Positions 56,630 to 64,000 of a stretch of 64,000 bases of DNA are shown piece after piece. The DNA is from Bacillus sp. FJAT-22090 (GTDB taxonomy: Bacteria; Bacillota; Bacilli; Bacillales_A; Planococcaceae). The notes below the pieces were generated by a model that did not search any database, had not been told where the DNA came from, and saw only the letters and a program-made list of their open reading frames with translations. A program made the translations under genes and the position numbers. Position 1 is the stretch's first letter, and each line of letters begins with the position of its first letter. Location: contig NZ_VEBK01000011.1 of assembly GCF_007676755.1 (NCBI RefSeq), positions 1 through 64,000 of the forward strand. The letters run 5' to 3'.

Positions 56630-57607
56630 CTATAAAATTTCTTTCATAGAAGCAGACGCTTTTATTTTATTTACCGGAACAGGAATATTCTTCTGTTGCT
56701 TACGCAGAAATATATTATTCGCTATTAAAGAGAAGATAATAAATGTAATTCCAAAAAGCTCAAAATAATTTACTTCGTTTCCTTGAATAAGTGAAATAAC
56801 TAGTGTCGTCACTGGAACAAAATTTATAAACAACAATCCATTTAATGGAGTTAAAATACTGACGCCAATATTCCATCCAACAAGTGCTATAATCCCAGGA
56901 AAAATAATCATAAATAATAAATGCGGGCTTACTATTGTAATGGTTTCTACTGTTGGTACACGAACATAATTGGCCATAGTAAGTATACAAACAATAACAG
57001 CTGCAGAAATTGTTCCAAGAAGACAGCTCAAGGTGGAATAACGTAGCGCAGACCATCCTCTAAATTGACTACCACCCATTGTATAAACAACCCATCCAAT
57101 AACTGCAATTAAAATAAGTAAAGAAGGTACCATATTATCAGTTGCGGATAAAAAGGCTCCAAAGTTACCTTTCGTAATAACTAAAGCAGCACCGATAAAA
57201 GCGATTAAAACACATACCAATGTGAATGTATAGGGTTTCCGTCTATATAACATCCACACAATTACAATAGAAATCATTGGCATTAAAGACTCCATGATGG
57301 ATGCGACCATCACTCCAGGTCCCCCAAGTAAATCCTCTCCCCAGAATATAAGCAAGTTATAGACAGTGAAAGCCATTGTTCCGAAAAACCATAAAGATAA
57401 ACCCTTGCCTTCCAATTGAAATGCTTGTTTTCCTTCTTTCCACAATAGAACTATTACTAAAATAACGGTCACCGTACCATAACGGAAAATAGTAAAATAA
57501 AATGGATCTATATGTTGAAAAGCATCATGTGCAACGGGAAACATGGCTCCCCACGAAACACTCGCTACAAGACATAAAATAGCCCCTAATAATACGTTCC
57601 CTTTCAA
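56630..57607 (-). CDS. EamA family (DMT) transporter
   Basis: 325 residues, start TTG 57607. Ten TMs in two EamA repeats (LVASVSWGAMFPVAHDAF; IPGIIALVGWNIGVSIL). Divergent from the LysR gene, so probably controlled by it. An additional upstream ATG in another frame is not used. Confidence 0.9.
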   Translation of the reverse strand: MKGNVLLGAILCLVASVSWGAMFPVAHDAFQHIDPFYFTIFRYGTVTVILVIVLLWKEGKQAFQLEGKGLSLWFFGTMAFTVYNLLIFWGEDLLGGPGVMVASIMESLMPMISIVIVWMLYRRKPYTFTLVCVLIAFIGAALVITKGNFGAFLSATDNMVPSLLILIAVIGWVVYTMGGSQFRGWSALRYSTLSCLLGTISAAVIVCILTMANYVRVPTVETITIVSPHLLFMIIFPGIIALVGWNIGVSILTPLNGLLFINFVPVTTLVISLIQGNEVNYFELFGITFIIFSLIANNIFLRKQQKNIPVPVNKIKASASMKEIL

Positions 57608-57684
57608 ACTTCATCAAACTCCTTCAGTTATTCATGCCTTATCTATTAAACGACATACTCAGTCATCATGTAAAATGAATATTA

Positions 57685-57701
57685 ATGATGTTTGGTATCA
57701 T
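57685..57701. promoter_or_regulatory. LysR-type T-N11-A box
   Basis: ATGAT-GTTTGGT-ATCAT, a 5-7-5 inverted repeat with T-N11-A, in the divergent intergenic region 37 bp before the LysR start. Confidence 0.65.
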
Positions 57702-57737
57702 TTTTAGTGATATCATAAAAAAAAAGGGGACAACAGC

Positions 57738-58625
57738 ATGGAATTTAAAGACTTGGAGATTTTCCAAATGGTCGCACAAAAAGGAACGATTACAGAAGCG
57801 GCAAAAGCATTAAGCTATGTACAATCGAATATTACGTCAAGAATCCATAAACTTGAAACTGAACTGAACACACCGTTATTTAATCGACATAATCGCGGAA
57901 TGAGTTTAACACCCGAAGGAAAGAAACTACTAGTATATTGCGAGAAAATATTAACACTAACAAATGAAATGAAAAAAGTAGTACAAAGTGGAAAGGATCC
58001 TTCTGGTAAATTGGAAATAGGTTCGGTGGAAACCGTTATTAAATTACCAAAAATACTATCGGCATATACGAAAAAGTATAAAAATGTGGATTTGTCTTTA
58101 TTAACAGGGGTTACGGATCAATTGCAAGAAGACGTGCTAAATCATCGTTTAGATGGAGCCTTTGTGACAGAAACCGATGTGCATCCGGACCTCGTTTCTC
58201 ACAAAGTATTTCAAGAAGAGCTTGTCTTAATATCAGATAAGAGAGCAACTTCCTTAGAAAACCTTGTTAACGAACCATTCTTATGTTTCAGTAAAGGCTG
58301 TGGATATCGCGCAAGATTAGAAAAATGGTATAAAGATCAAAAAATTACACCTCAAAAAATAATGGAATTCGGGACATTAGAAACTATATTAAGTAGTGTC
58401 GTTGTTGGATTAGGAATTACGTTTGTTCCAAAGTCTGCCGTTTCACATCTCGAAAAAAGAGGGCTTATTCATTGCCATACATTACCTGAAAAATACAGTA
58501 AAATCCAAACTGTTTTCATTAGACGATCCAACGCATATTTAACATCCACCATTGAAAAATTCATCGAGACTATTGATCAGACAAAAGATGAAGCAACCGA
58601 GCCATTATCTTTTATTAGCAATTAA
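57738..58625 (+). CDS. LysR-family transcriptional regulator
   Basis: 295 residues: N-terminal HTH (FKDLEIFQMVAQKGTITEAAKALSYVQSNITSRIHKLE) and a substrate-binding domain (LEIGSVETVIKLPKILSAY, GLGITFVPKSAV). Divergent from the EamA exporters; the family usually regulates the divergent gene. AAAAGGGG precedes the start. Confidence 0.93.
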   Translation: MEFKDLEIFQMVAQKGTITEAAKALSYVQSNITSRIHKLETELNTPLFNRHNRGMSLTPEGKKLLVYCEKILTLTNEMKKVVQSGKDPSGKLEIGSVETVIKLPKILSAYTKKYKNVDLSLLTGVTDQLQEDVLNHRLDGAFVTETDVHPDLVSHKVFQEELVLISDKRATSLENLVNEPFLCFSKGCGYRARLEKWYKDQKITPQKIMEFGTLETILSSVVVGLGITFVPKSAVSHLEKRGLIHCHTLPEKYSKIQTVFIRRSNAYLTSTIEKFIETIDQTKDEATEPLSFISN

Positions 58626-58726
58626 TCAGTAAATTATTCTTTTTAAGTCCTTTTAACTATTGAATTGAACTTAACTTTCTATATAATCAATTCTTGTGTG
58701 AAAAAAAATGAAAAGGATGGGGATAA

Positions 58727-59701
58727 ATGAACAGAACCCTTACAGCAGTTTTAGCAGCTACAATGCTAATATTATCTGCATGTTCATCAAATTCAGATGG
58801 AAAAGAAGCAAAAGCTGATAAAGAAACAAACACAAATGCTAGTCAGCCAGTTAAACCAACGACAATTACTGGTAAAGATTACGATGAAGCGGGTGGTGCG
58901 GATGCCTATGCATTTGCTGGTGACAATGCAGAATCTCGTTACTACAAAGCACCTGATTTTTATCATGCAAAATCGGACGACCAGTTACTTATTATAGAAA
59001 ACTTTGAAACGTTCCAACAAACAACAGAATGGTCTTGTGGCCCAGCAACTTCACTAATGGTAGCAAATCATTTCGGAGTGACCGATTTAACAGAGATGGG
59101 TATTGCTGAACAAATGAAAGCAATGACAGACCTGGATACACCAGGAGCGAAGCCCGGCTCTGCCAATAACTTCCCTGAATATGGTTCGGATGTAAGCCAA
59201 CTCTATGACTTCTTTTCAAATTTAGAAGGATTTAAAGTTGTAGATACGAGCTATCGTGAAAATGTAGCAGCTGCTGATTTAATTAAAAGTACAGATGGAG
59301 CTACAGAAAATAATGTAGGTAATCTCCCTGCTACATTTACTTGGAATAGCTTATACGCTTCTGAAAACTCCGATACTACAGAGGCATGGGTAAGTGATGC
59401 CAAAGACAGCTTTTTTGTAAAGTGGTTAACTGACCACTTATCTAATAACCGACCAGTAATGGTGGAATGGTCAGATTGGGACGGGCATTGGCAAGCTATT
59501 ATTGGTTATGATAATAATGGTACACCAGCAATCGGTGATGATATGCTAATCTTTGCAGACCCGTATGATACTTCTGATCAGTGGCAAGATGGGTACTTTT
59601 TCTTTCCACTTGAACGCTGGTTTGGACAATGGAACGACCGCAATATTGCGCCAAAACCATTCCAATTACAACCATACATTGTTGTAGATTATACTAAATA
59701 A
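58727..59701 (+). CDS. C39-like cysteine peptidase lipoprotein
   Basis: 324 residues. Lipobox LSAC (C19), Lys/Thr-rich linker, then a papain-like C39 domain with C104 (TEWSCGPATSLM), H254 (WDGHWQAIIGYD) and D278 (ADPYD). Exported and membrane-anchored; possibly cleaves peptides outside the cell. No ABC partner nearby, so not a bacteriocin-processing transporter. A terminator follows. Confidence 0.85.
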   Translation: MNRTLTAVLAATMLILSACSSNSDGKEAKADKETNTNASQPVKPTTITGKDYDEAGGADAYAFAGDNAESRYYKAPDFYHAKSDDQLLIIENFETFQQTTEWSCGPATSLMVANHFGVTDLTEMGIAEQMKAMTDLDTPGAKPGSANNFPEYGSDVSQLYDFFSNLEGFKVVDTSYRENVAAADLIKSTDGATENNVGNLPATFTWNSLYASENSDTTEAWVSDAKDSFFVKWLTDHLSNNRPVMVEWSDWDGHWQAIIGYDNNGTPAIGDDMLIFADPYDTSDQWQDGYFFFPLERWFGQWNDRNIAPKPFQLQPYIVVDYTK

Positions 59702-59711
59702 ATTTAAATTA

Positions 59712-59756
59712 AATAGCCTTCATCTACGACATAGCTGTAGATGAAGGCTATTTTTA
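59712..59756 (+). terminator. Rho-independent terminator
   Basis: AATAGCCTTCATCTAC ... GTAGATGAAGGCTATT then TTTATTTTT behind the C39-like gene. Confidence 0.9.
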
Positions 59757-59775
59757 TTTTTTATATCTTTGGAGT

Positions 59776-59850
59776 GAATCGCTTGGTGTTGCTTCTGAAT
59801 CGCAAAGTATTACTTCCGAATCGCAATATACACTCTGTAAATCGCTTGAT
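59776..59850. repeat. 21-bp tandem repeat, second locus
   Basis: GAATCGC at 59776, 59797, 59818 and (A)AATCGC at 59839, exactly 21 bp apart, remaining positions diverged. Same period and core as the repeat at 49.0 kb. Confidence 0.75.
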
Positions 59851-59865
59851 ACGAACCTAATTAAA

Positions 59866-61482
59866 TTAATATAAGGGAACCGTCCATTTGTCTTTGACTT
59901 TCTCATAACGTGTGACCGAAACTAAATGAAGAGTTAATTCATCTGGGACTTCTTCTAATTCATGTGAAGTGAGATCAATTGTTGTTTTGTAGCGATTGTT
60001 TTTATCTTTTTCATTAAGAATAGAATCACTACCATAAGCTTTATACACTTTCCCTTTATCATCTTCTAATACCCACCAACCGAGCTCTGGGGCAAGTTCT
60101 TCTCTTCCACCTTCCATTTCAATTTTAATAAATGTTTCTTTTTCTATCGGAAGTAGTGATTTTCGCAACGAAAACTCGCTCTGTTTTTTCGCTGTCTTAA
60201 TTGTTATATAGTTGCCTTCATATGCAAATGAAATAGGATGTTTTTTCACTTCTTTAGGTTTAAATGTAATGGAGAAATCAGATGGGACTGTTTTAATTAC
60301 CCCGTCTAACACAAAGTTCAGCTTACTTTCCTCTTGTTGTGGGATAAATGAATCGTTCCATGCCACTTTACCCAGTTGTTCTGTATCTTCTCCGGAACTT
60401 TGTAGCATCCCTAGATTATTTGGGTCCTTCTCATCTGCCAAGTAGTTATTATGATAATAGAGAGTTTTTTTCTCTTCATTTTCTATATGGTATTGAATGG
60501 CTGTTCCGTATTTACCAATATCATTAATAATTTCCTCTCCAAACTTCTCTTTAAGCTTTTGTACATCATTCGCAACCTTCGCATATTCTTCTTTCGTAAA
60601 TGAGGTTTCATACAATAGTTCACTAGAAGAAGGAGAAAATTGAACCTTTTCCATATTAATCGCTACACCATGATTACTTGTTTCTTGGTCATTTAATGGA
60701 ATAGTCTTTGTAAGCTTATTCATTTCTTTTAAATCAACAGGAACTTCTAGTTTCCAGCTACCACTTACTCCATTTAGCTTGACTAAATCAAATTTAATCA
60801 TTATATTCTCTAATCCCTCTTGCCCCCGTAATGAAACCTCGGTATATCCATAATCGCTTCCCTCCCACCAGCCGCCACTAATGCCAGGTAGTTCTTTTCC
60901 ATTTTGATCAAACACCGTAATTACATTCTTTGTTTCAATAGGATTGAGGTATGTGTCTTGCGGTTTTCCATTCTTATCTAATACTTGGTAGGACAATGCA
61001 ACTCGAGAGGAATCGACAATGACGTCTTCCACTTTAAATGTAACACCTTGATCTGTGACTTCTTGATTGACCCTTTCCACTAAACCAGCATCCATCGCCA
61101 TTCTTAAGCCTTCATCTGCTTGGTCTGAGCTAAAAAATCCACCTATCCAATCTGCAAAACTAGGACTTAACGTTGTAGTTAAACCAATCGCTAACACAAT
61201 GCCTGCAGCTATAACCATCAAACGCTTCCAAGGTTTTCTCTTTCGACGAACCGCCTTTTGTTTATAAGGTTCCAACTGCTCCAACACAATGGAGGCAAAA
61301 TCATCTGGCAATGTTGGCGTTTGTAATGTTTCTTTTAGAAATCGTTGTTCCTCTTGGAAAACCTCGACTATTCGACTACAGTCCTCACAGCTTTTTATAT
61401 GAGCTAGGATTTCATCGCGCTCCTGTTCTGTTAACAGGATATCCACGTATTGAGAAAGTTTATCTGCCTTCGGACAGTTCAT
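59866..61482 (-). CDS. Anti-sigma factor with DUF4179/DUF5643-type sensor region
   Basis: 538 residues: N-terminal zinc-binding anti-sigma domain (H27-x3-C31-x2-C34 in ILAHIKSCEDC), one TM (about 86-106), then a long exterior region with the DUF4179 domain (VNQEVTDQGVTFKVEDVIVDSSRVALSYQVLDKNG) and further beta domains. Overlaps the sigma gene by 23 bp. It would hold the ECF sigma factor at the membrane until an envelope signal arrives. Confidence 0.9.
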   Translation of the reverse strand: MNCPKADKLSQYVDILLTEQERDEILAHIKSCEDCSRIVEVFQEEQRFLKETLQTPTLPDDFASIVLEQLEPYKQKAVRRKRKPWKRLMVIAAGIVLAIGLTTTLSPSFADWIGGFFSSDQADEGLRMAMDAGLVERVNQEVTDQGVTFKVEDVIVDSSRVALSYQVLDKNGKPQDTYLNPIETKNVITVFDQNGKELPGISGGWWEGSDYGYTEVSLRGQEGLENIMIKFDLVKLNGVSGSWKLEVPVDLKEMNKLTKTIPLNDQETSNHGVAINMEKVQFSPSSSELLYETSFTKEEYAKVANDVQKLKEKFGEEIINDIGKYGTAIQYHIENEEKKTLYYHNNYLADEKDPNNLGMLQSSGEDTEQLGKVAWNDSFIPQQEESKLNFVLDGVIKTVPSDFSITFKPKEVKKHPISFAYEGNYITIKTAKKQSEFSLRKSLLPIEKETFIKIEMEGGREELAPELGWWVLEDDKGKVYKAYGSDSILNEKDKNNRYKTTIDLTSHELEEVPDELTLHLVSVTRYEKVKDKWTVPLY

Positions 61483-62026
61483 TAAAATAGCCTCCTTCTC
61501 GTTTTATCGTATCTCTCATTTTTTTCTTTGCTCGATGCAGTTTGTTTCGAACATCTGATAATGGAACTTCAACCAGCTCACTTATTTCGTTATAGCTTAA
61601 TTCATTTATATAGCGCAAAAGAATAATCATCCTTTCATCCTCTGGTAAAGTTGATATAAGCCGCTCTACCTGTCTGCTTTTCTCCTTTTTCAAAAAAATG
61701 ATTTCAGGATAATTAGTGTTTACAACTTTTTCTTCGTTAATTTCCACATGCTTCATCTTATAGCTTTTCTTTCGAAACTCATCCATACAATGATTAATCG
61801 CCACTTTATATACCCAACCAGCAAATGAACCTTTTTGATCATATTTATCCAGTTGTTGGTATACTTTGATAAATGCCTCTTGCACTAAGTCCTGTGCATT
61901 CTGGGGATTTTTTGTCATACGTAAAATCGTCGCATATAACTGATTTTTATATTTGTTAATAATGTGTGCATATGCTTGCTTATTACCTGATAGCACCTCT
62001 CGTATCCATAGCTGCTCTTCTTCCAT
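61460..62026 (-). CDS. ECF-type RNA polymerase sigma factor
   Basis: 188 residues from ATG 62026 (AAGGAGG 4-6 nt upstream; the ORF opens 16 codons earlier). Sigma region 2 (AYAHIINKYKNQLYATILRMTKNPQNAQDLVQEAFIKVY) and region 4 (LPEDERMIILLRYINELSYNEISELVEVPLSDVRNKLHRAKKKM). Operon with its anti-sigma factor; SigV/SigW-like envelope-stress role likely. Confidence 0.92.
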   Translation of the reverse strand: MEEEQLWIREVLSGNKQAYAHIINKYKNQLYATILRMTKNPQNAQDLVQEAFIKVYQQLDKYDQKGSFAGWVYKVAINHCMDEFRKKSYKMKHVEINEEKVVNTNYPEIIFLKKEKSRQVERLISTLPEDERMIILLRYINELSYNEISELVEVPLSDVRNKLHRAKKKMRDTIKREGGYFNELSEGR

Positions 62027-62262
62027 GTTGACCTCCTTGCCAAAACGATCATGCGCATGTCTCGTTTTTCTCACTCATCTATCATAACGAGTTTACTAAT
62101 GAATTAATTTCATTTTAAAAACAATAGTTGCTGTATTACTTTTACCATTAGACAAAAACCTATAATCCATTTTCAAACTCTTGTTTTTGTTTACTTGAAA
62201 AGGGAAACCGCAGATAAGTTGAGACTGAGAAACTTTGCATTCTAAATGGCATGATAAAGCAA

Positions 62263-62341
62263 ATAAAAAAGAGCCTGGAGAATATATCCAAACTCTCGTA
62301 TTTTTGTTGTCTGTTTTTTTGCTAAAGCCTCGATAGTTTTA
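62263..62341 (-). repeat. Orphan attC-like site remnant
   Basis: Hairpin AGAGCCTGGAGAATAT...ATCCAAACTCTCG, then GCTAAA / GCCTC / GATAGTTTTAAT. Hairpin and half-site resemble site 10. It lies 47 bp behind the stop of the gene at 62388, the position found in the array, but the R' half is lost. Confidence 0.45.
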
Positions 62342-62387
62342 ATCCATATGTTGAGAATTATCATATCAATGATTTGCCTTCGGATTT

Positions 62388-63407
62388 TTATTGAAATATT
62401 TTATCTTTATATTTACTTTTACTGACTATTTCATCTGCATTCGTTTTTGTCCATTCCAATATTGAACTATCTGGGTTGTTTTCAATGAAGCTTTCATTGA
62501 TTTGATAACCTATTTTGTAATTCGACCATCTTGGAATATCTTTAGCTGGATAACCATAAACAAATCGATTGTAAATTTTATAATCAGTAGAATTACCATT
62601 TATACGTAATTCTTCTAAAACTCTAGCTGTTATATCCTCTGGTAGAGGTTGTATCCACGGTGGATTTATCTCAGGATAGAGAATAGTAGCAAAAGAATCC
62701 GCTTTCCCTTCAGTAAGTATGAAATCTAATACGCTATTTACACTTTGTTCGCCGTTTAAGGTCATATTGACTGTATGGTGATATTCGTGAGCCATGGTAT
62801 ATTTAATAACTTCTTTTGAAGCAGTCGGGTCAATCATAAGTAAAACGTTATCACCAAAATAAGCAAAACCGCCCACTCCATTCAGATTATATCTCGTAAA
62901 CGAGTTTTCAGGATTAACTGGAAATAGATAAATTGATGTATTTGAACCCGATGATAATAGCTCAGCTGATTCTAATATTGCTTCTTCAATCCATTGATTG
63001 ATTTGCTCTTGTTTTTTAAGTAGCTCATTTGTGTTTTTTTCCAGTTGTTCCACTTGAGAAGTTGGTCTAAGAGGGTCATTCTCCGTTACTCCTAACTCTA
63101 AATAGTGAAGAGAGGATTTATCTTTAAATGGTTCTAAAACATGCTCTGTATAGATAGCTTTTTTATCAAGTTCAGGTTTCTCGCTAATTATCCTTGCGTA
63201 TTCCAACACTTCATCAAAAAATGATATAATCTCAAATTCCTGTCCTTTATATGAAAAATGGTAAGTAGTTTCAATTGGAGTATTGTCATCATCCACTTTT
63301 TCATGTTCCTCTTCCTGTATTTCTTTGTTTTGTTCTTTAACTTCTGTACATCCAGATATAAAAATAACCATTAACAACAAAGTTGAAAAGTTTATCAAAC
63401 CTCTCAT
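62388..63407 (-). CDS. Lipoprotein with DUF2268-type Zn-protease domain
   Basis: 339 residues from ATG 63407 (GGAGG 5 nt upstream). Lipobox FISGC, a Glu-rich linker and a predicted metallopeptidase: YTMAHEYHHTVNM (HExxH) with ILTEGKADSFAT as the third-ligand motif. Exported and membrane-anchored. Its 3' end is next to the orphan site, so it may be an isolated cassette. Confidence 0.85.
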   Translation of the reverse strand: MRGLINFSTLLLMVIFISGCTEVKEQNKEIQEEEHEKVDDDNTPIETTYHFSYKGQEFEIISFFDEVLEYARIISEKPELDKKAIYTEHVLEPFKDKSSLHYLELGVTENDPLRPTSQVEQLEKNTNELLKKQEQINQWIEEAILESAELLSSGSNTSIYLFPVNPENSFTRYNLNGVGGFAYFGDNVLLMIDPTASKEVIKYTMAHEYHHTVNMTLNGEQSVNSVLDFILTEGKADSFATILYPEINPPWIQPLPEDITARVLEELRINGNSTDYKIYNRFVYGYPAKDIPRWSNYKIGYQINESFIENNPDSSILEWTKTNADEIVSKSKYKDKIFQ

Positions 63408-63478
63408 TAATTCCTCCATGTCCTTTTTTAAGATGCAGAAAAAGTTTTAGTTAAATTTTATCCATCACTGCAATAGTT

Positions 63479-63497
63479 AACTAAGCTCTATAGTTGA
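63479..63497 (-). repeat. Possible worn half-site
   Basis: AACTAAGCTC / TATAGTTGATTC lies 13 bp beyond the stop of the GNAT gene. It resembles an R'/L' core but is short and unsupported by a partner. Confidence 0.25.
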
Positions 63498-63509
63498 TTC
63501 ATTTTAAAG

Positions 63510-64000
63510 CTACGATATCGTAAATGTCTGTATTAAACATGGCTCGTCATCAATCAATTCACGTTTTTCTTCAAATTCAATATGGAGTTGTGCATATACC
63601 TTTTTCCAAAATGACACTGCCGGCAAATTTTCCACAAGCTCAATTACATAATAGGTTCCACGCTTTTCCTCAAATAATGTTTCCAATACTTTACGTCCTA
63701 ATCCTTTACCTTTGTACTTATTCAATATGAACATATCATTTATACTAAAATCGTTTTCTTTTTTTAAAAATGGTCGTTCTAAAAGTAAAAGAAAACCTAT
63801 AATGTCATTACCGCTTTTTATGAAATAAGGAGAAATTCCTTCTGTTTCCCAAAACGAGTCCAAATCATCATAATGGAAAAAACCATTTGGGCCAATGTCT
63901 ATATTTGTAGTGAACTTAGAAAGGTCATGAAGATATAGGGAATATAAGTTCCGGAGTATTGGTGCTTCAGTTTTTATAGCTGCTTGAAGTAAGATTGTCA
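63510..64000 (-). CDS. GNAT family N-acetyltransferase (start just outside the window)
   Basis: The frame is open to the last base: TILLQAAIKTEAPILRNLYSL... with TG at the edge, so the ATG probably begins one base beyond position 64000, for 163-164 residues. GNAT features: acetyl-CoA motif in MFILNKYKGKGLGRKVLETLF and VSFWKKVY near the end. An ATG inside (63863) would remove the first third of the fold. Confidence 0.85.
   Translation of the reverse strand, partial: TILLQAAIKTEAPILRNLYSLYLHDLSKFTTNIDIGPNGFFHYDDLDSFWETEGISPYFIKSGNDIIGFLLLLERPFLKKENDFSINDMFILNKYKGKGLGRKVLETLFEEKRGTYYVIELVENLPAVSFWKKVYAQLHIEFEEKRELIDDEPCLIQTFTIS

Noticed and set aside
57060-57610. Alternative ATG for the second EamA gene in the GATGAAG upstream of TTG 57607
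   Set aside because: That ATG is out of frame with the transporter; TTG 57607 begins the first transmembrane segment correctly.
1-64000. rRNA, tRNA, known riboswitches and a replication origin
   Set aside because: None was recognised when scanning for tRNA cloverleaf ends, rRNA-like GC-rich blocks or typical T-box/riboswitch leaders; by-eye inspection cannot exclude divergent ones.

Overview
The window looks like chromosomal DNA of a low-GC, Gram-positive, Bacillales-type bacterium, probably Bacillaceae or Planococcaceae. The evidence is strong AGGAGG-type ribosome binding sites, frequent TTG and GTG starts, many short lipoproteins, an SbsC-like S-layer protein, an ECF sigma/anti-sigma pair with a DUF4179-type anti-sigma, DUF378 and LysE/EamA exporters. 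The assignment is inference; there is no rRNA, tRNA or housekeeping marker here.

The dominant structure, from about position 645 to 46,155, is a gene-cassette array resembling a chromosomal integron array. About 35-40 small, functionally unrelated genes, nearly all on the minus strand, are separated by roughly 50 copies or fragments of one repeat family. Intact copies are 57-127 bp and usually begin just after a stop codon. On the minus strand the layout is AACTAAC, 6-nt spacer (GGGTGC), TTTAGTT, a variable hairpin, AACTAAC, 6-nt spacer (GCGGCA), GTTTAGTT. This is the R''-L''-variable hairpin-L'-R' anatomy of an integron attC site, with complementary arms, non-complementary central spacers and an interchangeable hairpin. 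Several hairpins are also Rho-independent terminators. No integrase gene is present, so this is an integrase-less cluster within this window. A decayed tyrosine-recombinase C-terminus lies inside the first repeat (762-929).

Cassette cargo includes a cytidine deaminase, Nudix proteins, an ASCH-like protein, GNAT, CPBP protease, DinB, ClbS-like and S66/MccF-like self-protection proteins, PlsY, SRPBCC, DJ-1/PfpI with a WYL regulator, a secreted DNA/RNA endonuclease, CPCC and DUF4304 proteins, and many small membrane proteins and lipoproteins. Three lipoprotein/secreted paralogues sit in separate cassettes. Several cassettes are broken: truncated CPCC, WapI-like and membrane-protein fragments, a frameshifted DUF4304 gene and others. 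An IS3-family element (4533-5805) sits at a cassette boundary and an IS3 remnant lies at about 7.55 kb.

Two blocks interrupt the array: the S-layer-like gene (7.7-10.3 kb) and a 6.9-kb block (20.5-27.4 kb). The latter holds a GntR-regulated operon for an opine-dehydrogenase-like enzyme and a polar amino-acid ABC transporter, followed by a set of very short ORFs with strong ribosome binding sites.

From about 46.4 kb to the end the layout is that of an ordinary chromosome: LysE and MFS exporters, a Nudix/hydrolase/amidase/peptidase/methyltransferase operon, an ArsR-VOC pair with a probably leaderless promoter, DUF378, a GyrI-like protein, two EamA exporters divergent from a LysR regulator, a C39-like lipoprotein, an ECF sigma/anti-sigma pair, a DUF2268 lipoprotein and a GNAT running off the end. 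One orphan repeat-like site lies at 62.3 kb.
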